Shown here piece by piece: positions 54,039 to 61,786 of a DNA stretch of 64,000 nt (the first letter of the stretch is position 1; each line of letters begins with the position of its first letter). Source of the stretch: an uncultured Bacteroidia bacterium (lineage in GTDB: Bacteria > Bacteroidota > Bacteroidia > Bacteroidales > UBA932); the NCBI GenBank assembly GCA_902801885.1, contig CADCJX010000005.1, positions 1-64,000 on the forward strand, written 5' to 3'. The notes under the pieces were generated by a model. It saw only the letters and a program-made list of their open reading frames with translations, was not told the origin of the DNA and did no database searches. The translations under genes were made by a program, and so were the position numbers.

Positions 54039-55091
54039 ATGTCATTCATGGACACCATAACGCTTTTGGAGGATCTTATCCGCATCCCTTCCTTCAGCAG
54101 GGAGGAGGGTGCCGCATGCGATCTCCTGGAGGCCTGGCTGGAGGCCCACGGCTTTGAGGGTGTGCACAGGGTCGGCAATAATCTTTGGATGGAGTCCGAG
54201 TCGCCCTCCGGAAAGCCTACGATCCTTCTCAACGCCCACATCGACACAGTGAGGCCAGCAAGCGGTTATACCCGTGATCCGTTCGCTCCTTCGGTTGAGG
54301 ATGGCAGGCTGTATGGCCTTGGGAGCAATGATGACGGAGGTTCGCTCGCCGCCCTTCTGGAGGCATATTCAAAACTGATTTCTGCCCCTCAACCCTACCG
54401 GCTGGTGTTTTCTGCTACCGCAGAGGAAGAAGTCTGCGGGAAGGGCGGTTTCGACCTTCTCCTTCCTGAGATAGGGAAGGTTGATTTCGGAGTGATAGGG
54501 GAGCCGACTGGAATGAATATGGCCGTGGCTGAGAAGGGCCTTATGGTCCTGGACTGCATGGCTCATGGAAAGAGCGGACACGCGGCGAGGAACGAAGGCG
54601 TAAACGCCATCTATGAGGCCCTGAAAGACATCGAGTGGTTCAGGACATACCGTTTCCCGAGAGTCTCCGACTTCCTTGGGCCTGTGAAGATGAGCGTGAC
54701 AATGATTTCCTCCGGAACACAGCACAATGTGGTCCCGGACTCCTGCAGTTTCGTCGTGGATGTTCGTTCCAACGGACTTTACACCAATCCGGAATTACTG
54801 GAACTTATTAAAGAGGCCGTCAGATGCGATGTCAAGGAACGTTCGACCAGGATCGGAAGTTCCCATCTACCGATGGAACATCCGGTCGTTAAACGCGGCC
54901 TGTCCCTGGAACTTGAGCCCTTCGGTTCACCGACGACCAGCAACCAGGCCCTCTGCACGTTCCCTACTCTCAAGATCGGGCCAGGAGATTCCGCCCGTTC
55001 CCATGGTCCGGACGAGTTCATAGGCCTTGACGAGATCGCTTCTGGCGTTGATATTTATGTCAAACTTCTTGATGGATTGATAATTGAATAG
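54039..55091 (+). CDS. argE: M20-family N-acylornithine/N-acylcitrulline deacylase
   Basis: A 350-aa di-zinc amidohydrolase. Metal and catalytic residues are in place: LLNAHIDTV, GLGSNDDGGSLAALL, TAEEEVCGKGG, VIGEPTG and the C-terminal HGPDEFI. The absence of argJ and presence of argF' imply a linear pathway in which this enzyme removes the acyl group after carbamoylation (N-acylcitrulline to citrulline). It starts directly after argB. Confidence 0.9.
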   Translation: MSFMDTITLLEDLIRIPSFSREEGAACDLLEAWLEAHGFEGVHRVGNNLWMESESPSGKPTILLNAHIDTVRPASGYTRDPFAPSVEDGRLYGLGSNDDGGSLAALLEAYSKLISAPQPYRLVFSATAEEEVCGKGGFDLLLPEIGKVDFGVIGEPTGMNMAVAEKGLMVLDCMAHGKSGHAARNEGVNAIYEALKDIEWFRTYRFPRVSDFLGPVKMSVTMISSGTQHNVVPDSCSFVVDVRSNGLYTNPELLELIKEAVRCDVKERSTRIGSSHLPMEHPVVKRGLSLELEPFGSPTTSNQALCTFPTLKIGPGDSARSHGPDEFIGLDEIASGVDIYVKLLDGLIIE

Positions 55092-55093
55092 CT

Positions 55094-56431
55094 ATGGCAA
55101 ATAAACTTTGGGACAAGGGATACGACGAGGACGCCAGGATTGACGCCTTCACCGTCGGCCATGACCGTGAGCTGGACCTGGAACTGGCACCTTATGATAT
55201 CTTGGGCACCATGGCCCACATTACCATGCTCGAGACCGTAGGGCTCCTCTCCAAGGAAGACTTGGAAGCGCTGCTCCCGGAACTCAAGGGATTGTATTCA
55301 TTGGCGGAGGAAGGAAAGTTCACCATAGAGGACGACGTCGAGGATGTCCATTCCCAGGTGGAACTTATGCTGACCCGCAAGCTCGGCGACATAGGCAAGA
55401 AAGTGCACACAGGGCGTTCCCGAAACGACCAGGTACTTGTAGACCTGAAGCTCTATGCCAGGGCGCGGATCGAAAAGACGGTCCGTAAGGTGGAGAGCCT
55501 GTTCAGGACCCTCCAGGACGCGAGTGAAAAGTACAAGGATGTCCTGATCCCCGGGTACACCCATCTCCAGGTGGCAATGCCCTCGTCCTTCGGACTCTGG
55601 TTCGGAGCCTATGCTGAAAGCTTGACAGGGGACATGACCATGCTGAAGGCAGCCTGGGATGTAGTGAACCGCAACCCTCTTGGTTCAGCCGCTGGCTATG
55701 GATCGTCAGCGCCGCTGGACCGCACCCTCACCACGAAACTTCTGGGTTTCGATGACCTGGATTACAATTCCGTCTATGCGCAGATGACCCGTGGGAAGAT
55801 GGAAAGGGCTGTGGCGTTTGCATATTCATCGGTCGCAGAGACCGTAGGCCGTCTCGCATATGACGGCTGCCTCTATTCAAGCCAGAATTTCGGTTTCCTG
55901 AAACTGCCCGATGCCCTGACTACCGGTTCCAGCATCATGCCGCACAAGAAGAACCCGGATGTGTTCGAACTTGTACGCGCCCGTTGCAATAAGATCCAGG
56001 GAGTCCAGAACACTGTCCGTCTGATTACCGGCAACCTGCCTTCGGGCTATTTCCGGGACATGCAGGTACTGAAGGAAGTCTTCTTCCCCCTGTTCGATGA
56101 AATGGATTCCTGCCTGGATATCGTCGAATATGCCGTCAAGGGCATGGAGGTGCGCACGGATGCGATGGACGATCCGAAATACAAGCTAGCCTTCAGTGTG
56201 GAGAAGGTGAATGACCTTGTCAGTGAAGGAGTCCCTTTCAGGGATGCCTACCGTCAGGTCGCAGCCTCCATATCAGGTGGTACCTTCGACTACCAAGGGA
56301 CCTTGAACCATACCCATGAGGGTTCTATCGGCAACCTTTGCAATGACCGTATAGCCGCAAGGATGGATATCCTGGTTGATAGCTTCGATTTCGGGAAAGT
56401 CGCCGCAGCGATCTCAGAACTGCTCGCCTGA
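55094..56431 (+). CDS. argH: Argininosuccinate lyase
   Basis: A 445-aa member of the fumarase/aspartase superfamily releasing fumarate and arginine. VHTGRSRNDQV, PGYTHLQVAMPSSFG, NPLGSAAGYGSSAPLDR and the signature GSSIMPHKKNPDVFELVRA are all present. It is the last gene of the operon. An interspersed repeat and T tract follow. Confidence 0.95.
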   Translation: MANKLWDKGYDEDARIDAFTVGHDRELDLELAPYDILGTMAHITMLETVGLLSKEDLEALLPELKGLYSLAEEGKFTIEDDVEDVHSQVELMLTRKLGDIGKKVHTGRSRNDQVLVDLKLYARARIEKTVRKVESLFRTLQDASEKYKDVLIPGYTHLQVAMPSSFGLWFGAYAESLTGDMTMLKAAWDVVNRNPLGSAAGYGSSAPLDRTLTTKLLGFDDLDYNSVYAQMTRGKMERAVAFAYSSVAETVGRLAYDGCLYSSQNFGFLKLPDALTTGSSIMPHKKNPDVFELVRARCNKIQGVQNTVRLITGNLPSGYFRDMQVLKEVFFPLFDEMDSCLDIVEYAVKGMEVRTDAMDDPKYKLAFSVEKVNDLVSEGVPFRDAYRQVAASISGGTFDYQGTLNHTHEGSIGNLCNDRIAARMDILVDSFDFGKVAAAISELLA

Positions 56432-56446
56432 TAGTTTATCCTTTCC

Positions 56447-56480
56447 ATGTCATTCTGAACGAAGTGAAGAATCTTTTTTT
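56447..56480. repeat. Dispersed short repeat of the GTCATTCTGAACGAAG type
   Basis: GTCATTCTGAAC followed by GAAGTGAAGAATC (56449-56473) is, from memory, a sequence found repeatedly in intergenic regions of many bacteria, often recognised by its reverse translation ILHFVQNDM. ATTCT/AGAAT arms fold a weak hairpin, and CTTTTTTT follows, so it may also act as the terminator of the arginine operon. Confidence 0.7.
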
Positions 56481-56500
56481 CAGTTTCCTTCGAAAATCTG

Positions 56501-56508
56501 TAAATTTG
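56501..56508 (+). promoter_or_regulatory. Promoter -7 box of typA
   Basis: TAAATTTG ends 22 bases before the typA ATG. Confidence 0.7.
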
Positions 56509-56530
56509 TAAGATTTTTCCAAAAAAGAAT

Positions 56531-58342
56531 ATGCAGGAAATTAGAAATATAGCGCTTATCGCGCATGTCGACCACGGCAAGACCACCCTCGTGGACAGGA
56601 TGATCTACCAGGCTAACCTGGTCCGTCAGCCTGAGAACCTGGGCCAGTTGATTCTCGACAACAATGACATTGAGAGGGAAAGAGGCATCACCATCCTCGC
56701 AAAGAACGTATCCGTGACCTATAAGGGTGTGAAGATCAATATTATCGACACTCCTGGCCATAGCGACTTCGGTGGAGAGGTGGAAAGGGTATTGAATATG
56801 GCTGACGGCGTTCTGCTTCTCGTAGATGCATTCGAAGGCTGCATGCCGCAGACCCGTTTCGTCTTGCACAAAGCCCTTCAGCTCGGGAAGAAACCCATCG
56901 TAGTAGTCAATAAGGTGGACAAGCCCAACTGCCGTCCTGACGAGGTCCAGGAAGAGGTGTTCGACCTCATGTGCGCCCTGGATGCCAACGACGAGCAGTT
57001 GGATTTCAAGACTATCTTCGGAAGTGCCAAGCAGGGCTGGATGTCGGAGGACTGGAAGAATCCGACTTCTGACATTACTCCCTTGCTCGATGCCATACTT
57101 GAAGTCATTCCGGCACCTAAGGTGGTGGAAGGTACCGTGCAGATGCAGGTTACTTCTTTGGAATATTCCCCCTATGTCGGACGTATCGCGGTGGGGAAGG
57201 TCACCCGCGGCAGCCTGCACACCGGCAGCCAGGTGAGCCTCTGCAAGAGGTATGACCAGATCGAGAAACACAAGGTCAAGCAGCTGATGGTGTTCGACGG
57301 CCTTGGCAAGACAAATGTCGACGAGGTGCTGTGCGGGGACATCTGTGCCGTAGTGGGAATAGACGGCTTCGAGATCGGTGACACCATTGCCGATTTCGAG
57401 AATCCGGAGGCCCTTCCTCCTATCTCGATTGACGAGCCTACGATGAGCATGCTCTTCACCATCAACAATTCCCCTTTCTTCGGGAAGGATGGCAAGTACG
57501 TGACTTCCAGGCATATCAAGGATCGTCTTGACAAGGAACTGGAGAAGAACCTTGCACTCAAGGTAAAGCCTGGTCTCAATGCTGATTCTTTCATCGTCTA
57601 TGGACGAGGAGTCCTTCACCTCTCGGTCCTTATCGAGGAGATGCGCCGGGAAGGTTTCGAACTCCAGGTCGGTCAGCCCAAGGTTCTGGACAAGACCATC
57701 AACGGGCAGAGATGCGAGCCTATCGAGGACCTGTCCATCGAGGTCCCTGAGAATTTCGTGGGTACGGCAATCGAACTTGCCACACGTCGCAAAGGTGCCC
57801 TTATCCACATGGAACCCAGGGGAGACAGGACCCTGCTCCAGTTCGACATACCCACCAGGGGACTTATGGGACTTAGGAGCAACCTCCTCACTGCTACTCA
57901 GGGTGAGGCTATCATGGCCCACCGCTACAAGGAGTACCAGCCGTTCAAGGGCGAGATCGACAACCGTACAAATGGATCGTTGGTTTCACTGGAGACAGGA
58001 GACGCTATCGCATATTCAATGAACAAGCTCCTGGACAGGGGCAAGTTCTTTGTCGAGCCCGGCGAAGAAATCTATTGCGGCCAGGTTGTCGGAGAGCACA
58101 CTCGCGAGAGGGATCTCAACATCAACATCTGCAAGACAAAGAAGCTTACCAACGTTCGTGCAGCCGGTTCCGATGAAAAGATCATCCTGCCTCCTGCAAT
58201 AAAAATGTCCCTTGAGGAGATGCTCGAGTACATCCGTGAGGATGAACTTGTCGAGGTCACGCCTCATCACATGAGGATCCGCAAGATCCTTCTGGATCCC
58301 ATGGACAGGAAGCGTTCCGGAGGCAGTGCGGACGAAGAATAA
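56531..58342 (+). CDS. typA: Ribosome-associated GTPase TypA/BipA
   Basis: A 603-aa translational GTPase. G1 [14 protein letters not shown] is at the N-terminus, G2 RERGITI, G3 [15 protein letters not shown]4 VVNKVDKPN, then EF-G-like domains and the BipA-specific C-terminus ([24 protein letters not shown]). It acts on the ribosome in assembly and stress adaptation. Length is typical. It has its own promoter. Confidence 0.96.
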   Translation: MQEIRNIALIAHVDHGKTTLVDRMIYQANLVRQPENLGQLILDNNDIERERGITILAKNVSVTYKGVKINIIDTPGHSDFGGEVERVLNMADGVLLLVDAFEGCMPQTRFVLHKALQLGKKPIVVVNKVDKPNCRPDEVQEEVFDLMCALDANDEQLDFKTIFGSAKQGWMSEDWKNPTSDITPLLDAILEVIPAPKVVEGTVQMQVTSLEYSPYVGRIAVGKVTRGSLHTGSQVSLCKRYDQIEKHKVKQLMVFDGLGKTNVDEVLCGDICAVVGIDGFEIGDTIADFENPEALPPISIDEPTMSMLFTINNSPFFGKDGKYVTSRHIKDRLDKELEKNLALKVKPGLNADSFIVYGRGVLHLSVLIEEMRREGFELQVGQPKVLDKTINGQRCEPIEDLSIEVPENFVGTAIELATRRKGALIHMEPRGDRTLLQFDIPTRGLMGLRSNLLTATQGEAIMAHRYKEYQPFKGEIDNRTNGSLVSLETGDAIAYSMNKLLDRGKFFVEPGEEIYCGQVVGEHTRERDLNINICKTKKLTNVRAAGSDEKIILPPAIKMSLEEMLEYIREDELVEVTPHHMRIRKILLDPMDRKRSGGSADEE

Positions 58343-58385
58343 TCGAAACTATTCGAAAAAGATTTTTATTAAGGATTTTTTTTTA

Positions 58386-58393
58386 TACCTTTG
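58386..58393 (+). promoter_or_regulatory. Promoter -7 box of the YceD-rpmF unit
   Basis: TACCTTTG fits TAnnTTTG and ends 26 bases before the ATG at 58420. Confidence 0.75.
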
Positions 58394-58419
58394 CAACCCT
58401 TAATCTGTTTGGCGAAGCG

Positions 58420-58950
58420 ATGAACGACGTTTTTATAGTTCCTCTGAACGGGTTGGCGCAAGGTCGGACACAGTTCCGAAGGCGCATAGGGAAAGAGTTC
58501 TTTGAACATTTTGAGAATTCAGAGATTCTGGACGCAGGTCTGGATGTCGACGTGGAAGTGGAAAAGTCAGGCCGATTCATCGGCGTCGACTGCTACATCT
58601 CCGGAGATGTCACAGTGACATGCGACAGATGCCTCGAAGACTTGAAGATCCCGGTGAAGACGGATTTCAAGCAAAGCGTGAAATTCGGCTCCGGTGATCC
58701 TTCTTCCAGTGAGGTCGAAGGCGACAGGGAAATAGTCTGGCTTCCGATGACGGATGCAGACCTTGACCTGAGCCAGGCAGTATATGATTACATCTGCCTT
58801 TCGCTGCCTGTACAAAGGGTTCACGAAGAAGGGGAGTGTGATCCAAAGGCTCTTGAGTATCTGACTTCTGAAAGTGGTGAAGAGCGTTTGCAGAAGGATT
58901 CTGCGACCCCTTTTGCGGGCCTACAGGACCTTCTTGGAAAGATAGAATAA
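58420..58950 (+). CDS. YceD/DUF177-family protein
   Basis: A 176-aa protein with the family centre VTVTCDRCLEDLKIPV (Cys68, Cys71) and the later QAVYDYICLSLPVQRVHEEG. DUF177 proteins usually precede rpmF and have been linked to 23S rRNA accumulation in other lineages; the molecular role is not fixed. It ends 18 bases before rpmF, the expected gene pair. Confidence 0.88.
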   Translation: MNDVFIVPLNGLAQGRTQFRRRIGKEFFEHFENSEILDAGLDVDVEVEKSGRFIGVDCYISGDVTVTCDRCLEDLKIPVKTDFKQSVKFGSGDPSSSEVEGDREIVWLPMTDADLDLSQAVYDYICLSLPVQRVHEEGECDPKALEYLTSESGEERLQKDSATPFAGLQDLLGKIE

Positions 58951-58968
58951 AATTAAAAGATATTTGAT

Positions 58969-59151
58969 ATGGCACATCCGAAACACAAAGTCTCCAAGCA
59001 GAGAAGAGACAAGAGAAGGACTCACGACTTCGCTCCTGTACCGACTCTGGCCACTTGCCCTAACTGCGGTGCGACTGTGATGTATCATCACGTTTGCCCT
59101 GAGTGCGGCTACTACAGAGGTCGTCAGATCATCGAGAAGAGCGCTGAATAA
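58969..59151 (+). CDS. rpmF: 50S ribosomal protein L32
   Basis: A 60-aa ribosomal protein. MAHPKHKVSKQRRDKRRTH is the conserved N-terminus. A four-cysteine zinc ribbon is intact (Cys30, Cys33, Cys43, Cys46). The usual downstream plsX and fabH are absent here; a tRNA gene follows instead. Confidence 0.96.
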   Translation: MAHPKHKVSKQRRDKRRTHDFAPVPTLATCPNCGATVMYHHVCPECGYYRGRQIIEKSAE

Positions 59152-59171
59152 GCTATCTCTTCCTTAATTAT

Positions 59172-59243
59172 GGCCTCATAGTTCAACGGATAGAACGGAA
59201 GTTTCCTAAACTTTAAATCGAGGTTCGATTCCTCGTGGGGCTA
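59172..59243 (+). tRNA. tRNA-Arg (CCT)
   Basis: Cloverleaf: acceptor GGCCTCA/TGGGGCT with G-T wobbles, D-arm GTTC-AACGGATA-GAAC, anticodon loop TTCCTAA with anticodon CCT, variable AAAT, T-arm CGAGG-TTCGATT-CCTCG, discriminator A. CCA is not encoded, unlike the tRNA-His in this window. Confidence 0.92.
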
Positions 59244-59276
59244 CGAAAGAGCATCGCGGAAGCGGTGCTCTTTTCG
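59244..59276 (+). terminator. Terminator of tRNA-Arg
   Basis: CGAAAGAGCA pairs with TGCTCTTTTCG around TCGCGGAAGCGG, with a short inner GC/GC pairing and T-rich right arm. Confidence 0.8.
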
Positions 59277-59484
59277 TGTTTGGTGCCCTTATTAAAAAAT
59301 ATTAGTTTTAGCTAGTGGTTATTAAAATATTTTAGAGTTAAAAACGCAATTGCGACGGCTTGCAGAAGTCTTTTGTAGAATTGTGATATTATTTGGATAA
59401 TTATAGAAAATATCGTAATTTAGCATGGATTTACCAATTTTGGGGTGAAATCAATATACTTGTAAAACCACATTAGAGTATAAC

Positions 59485-60624
59485 ATGGACAGAAGACAAT
59501 TCCTATCTCTTTCAGCTACCGGCGCCTTAGGTCTCAGCCTTGGGGCAGGGTTCGTTTCATGCAGTCAGGATGGAAAACCGGGCAACGGGAAAATGCGTGA
59601 TAAATACTCCGTCATCATTCTTGGAGACACTCATTTCGACACCGAGCCGGCTGACGTCTATCACTCGAATTACAATGAGCCCGTAGAGTGGTTGAACAGG
59701 GTCCAGAGGGCTGAGTTTGCCCGTAACGGAGAAATGTGGCGTGAGCGTTGCCCACGTCTTGTGAAGAGGGCTGCACAGTTGGTTGACAAGAACACCAGGA
59801 TGGTTTTCCAGATGGGTGACCTTATCCAGGGAGACTGTGGAAAGGGTGAAGTCCATCAGAAGATGCTGACCGATGTCATGGATAATTTCAAGGGCCAGTT
59901 CGGAGGTCTTCCCTTCGTGACAGTCGTCGGCAACCATGACATCCGTGGCGTTGATGCGAAGGAGACCTATCACAGGTTCATGCCCCAGCGCATGAGCCAG
60001 GAAATCGGCAAGCAGGTCTCAAAGACCACCTTTGACTTCTTCATCGGCCCTGACGCCTACATTTTCATCGACTTCAACGATCCGGATGATGCGGAAGTCG
60101 AAAAATTGCTAAAGGAGACGGAAGGAGCCCGCTATACCTTCATTGTCACTCATGGCCCTGTCTTCCCTGCCGACAGCGGCAACTGCCGTTGGTTCTATCA
60201 CGGATCGGAGAAGGACACCGAACAGCGCAGGCATTTCCGCAGGCTTTTTGCCGAGCGTGATGCCATCTGCCTCTGCGGTCACATCCACACCACAGAGTTC
60301 TACGACTGGTACGGAGACGGTGGTAGGATCACCCAGATGACCATGAACAGTGTGTGGTCCAGGGAAGAACTCGGCAAGTACGAAGTGGTTTCCGAGGGTG
60401 CTGCTGACTATGGTGAGCTTCGCAAGAAAGTCACAGCTCTCGACAACGGTTCTGCTCCCAAGGACGAGCAGGCACTCTTCGATGAGTACCGTCCCGGCCT
60501 CAAGCAGTACAGCCGTTCATCTGCAGCCGGATCTTATAAGATGAATGTTTCCAAGTCCGGCGTCTCCATCGATTTCTATGCCGGAGATTCACAGGAGGTA
60601 AGTAAGCAGTTTATCCTAAGGTAG
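59485..60624 (+). CDS. Tat-type lipoprotein metallophosphoesterase
   Basis: A 379-aa calcineurin-like phosphoesterase. The N-terminus MDRRQFLSLSATGALGLSLG has the twin-arginine pattern and is followed by FVSC (Cys26), so it is probably a Tat-exported lipoprotein. Metal motifs in order: ILGDTHFD (Asp48, His50), MGDLIQGD, VVGNHDI, VTHGP and CGHIHT. The substrate is unknown. It lies beside GH43 and SusC genes, suggesting a part in processing phosphorylated glycans or an accessory function. The 241 bases upstream are AT-rich, with a partly repeated TTATTAAAA motif. Confidence 0.85.
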   Translation: MDRRQFLSLSATGALGLSLGAGFVSCSQDGKPGNGKMRDKYSVIILGDTHFDTEPADVYHSNYNEPVEWLNRVQRAEFARNGEMWRERCPRLVKRAAQLVDKNTRMVFQMGDLIQGDCGKGEVHQKMLTDVMDNFKGQFGGLPFVTVVGNHDIRGVDAKETYHRFMPQRMSQEIGKQVSKTTFDFFIGPDAYIFIDFNDPDDAEVEKLLKETEGARYTFIVTHGPVFPADSGNCRWFYHGSEKDTEQRRHFRRLFAERDAICLCGHIHTTEFYDWYGDGGRITQMTMNSVWSREELGKYEVVSEGAADYGELRKKVTALDNGSAPKDEQALFDEYRPGLKQYSRSSAAGSYKMNVSKSGVSIDFYAGDSQEVSKQFILR

Positions 60625-60632
60625 TTTCATCG

Positions 60633-61721
60633 ATGCGGACTTACTGCCATTTCCCCGATATTGCATGGCGCCTCCCTTTGGTCGCCATGCTTGTCGTGTG
60701 TTTCATGGCAGTCTCGTCTTGCAATGGCAATAAGACCGTAGAGCCCGAAGTCGTTGAGGAAGAAGGGCCGTTCTACACCAATCCAGTAATTCCGAATAAC
60801 TGCGCTGACCCGAGCATCATTGACAATCGTGCCAGGGACGGCTATTTTTACGCCTATTCAACAAGGAATGGTACCAACGGCACTCCGACCGTAGTTTATC
60901 TCCCAGTATATCGTTCTAAGGACATGATACACTGGGAGCCTTTGGGTAATGCCTTCGGAGGTCTCAACCGTCCTGAATGGGTGAGTGAGAGCAGCCTCTG
61001 GGCCCCGGACATTAATTATATCAATGGCAAATACGTCCTGTACTATGCCCTTGGGTGTTGGGATGAGTCAGACCGGTCGGCCAGCGGTGTGGCCTGGTCA
61101 GACCGTCCGGAAGGACCCTTTACGGATGTAGGAATGCTTGTCGACATTGAGACGCAGGGCGTCGGTAATTCAATTGACCCGAATTTCTTCGATGACGGCG
61201 ATCACAAGTACCTCTTCTGGGGAAGTTTCGGTGCGAAGTCAGGAATATTTGCCATCGAATTGTCTGCCGACGGCCTTTCCATCAAGGAAGGTGCACAGAA
61301 GGTGAAGATCGGGACCAGCATGGAAGGTACCTATGTCTATAAGCGTGGTGACTGGTACTATGTCTTTGGATCCAAGGGGAGTTGCTGCAGCGGAGCCGCA
61401 AGTACATATCATATAATCGTGGCACGTTCCAAGAATGTCCTCGGACCCTATGTCGGTCCTGACGGGAAGCAACTTACCGATGCAAGTTTCGACTACACCA
61501 TCCTGTCAGGGACGGAAGCTTTCAGGGGACCCGGCCATAACGGTGAAATCATTACGGATGACAACGGACAGGACTGGATGATCTATCATGCCTTCTGCAA
61601 GAGCAACAACTACAACGGACGTTGTCTTGTACTGGACAAGATTTTCTGGACGAAAGACGGTTGGCCTTATTTCAACCTTGCAACTCCGACACCTTCAGGA
61701 CATGGTCCGATACTAAAATGA
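60633..61721 (+). CDS. GH43-family lipoprotein (arabinanase/arabinosidase type)
   Basis: A 362-aa lipoprotein (lipobox VSSC, Cys30). The five-bladed propeller fold of GH43 is indicated by the three acidic residues: Asp59 (CADPSI, base), Asp182 (SIDPNFF, pKa modulator) and Glu231 (SMEGTYVYK, acid). WAPDINYINGKYVLYY is also typical. Endo-arabinanases and arabinofuranosidases are the most frequent activities; subfamily is not assigned. The start lies 8 bases after the phosphoesterase stop, and a SusC gene follows. Confidence 0.88.
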   Translation: MRTYCHFPDIAWRLPLVAMLVVCFMAVSSCNGNKTVEPEVVEEEGPFYTNPVIPNNCADPSIIDNRARDGYFYAYSTRNGTNGTPTVVYLPVYRSKDMIHWEPLGNAFGGLNRPEWVSESSLWAPDINYINGKYVLYYALGCWDESDRSASGVAWSDRPEGPFTDVGMLVDIETQGVGNSIDPNFFDDGDHKYLFWGSFGAKSGIFAIELSADGLSIKEGAQKVKIGTSMEGTYVYKRGDWYYVFGSKGSCCSGAASTYHIIVARSKNVLGPYVGPDGKQLTDASFDYTILSGTEAFRGPGHNGEIITDDNGQDWMIYHAFCKSNNYNGRCLVLDKIFWTKDGWPYFNLATPTPSGHGPILK

Positions 61722-61786
61722 TTTATCAAAACTATACTACACCATATTTTATTAAACAAACCATTTAACAAAAAAACTTTATCGTA

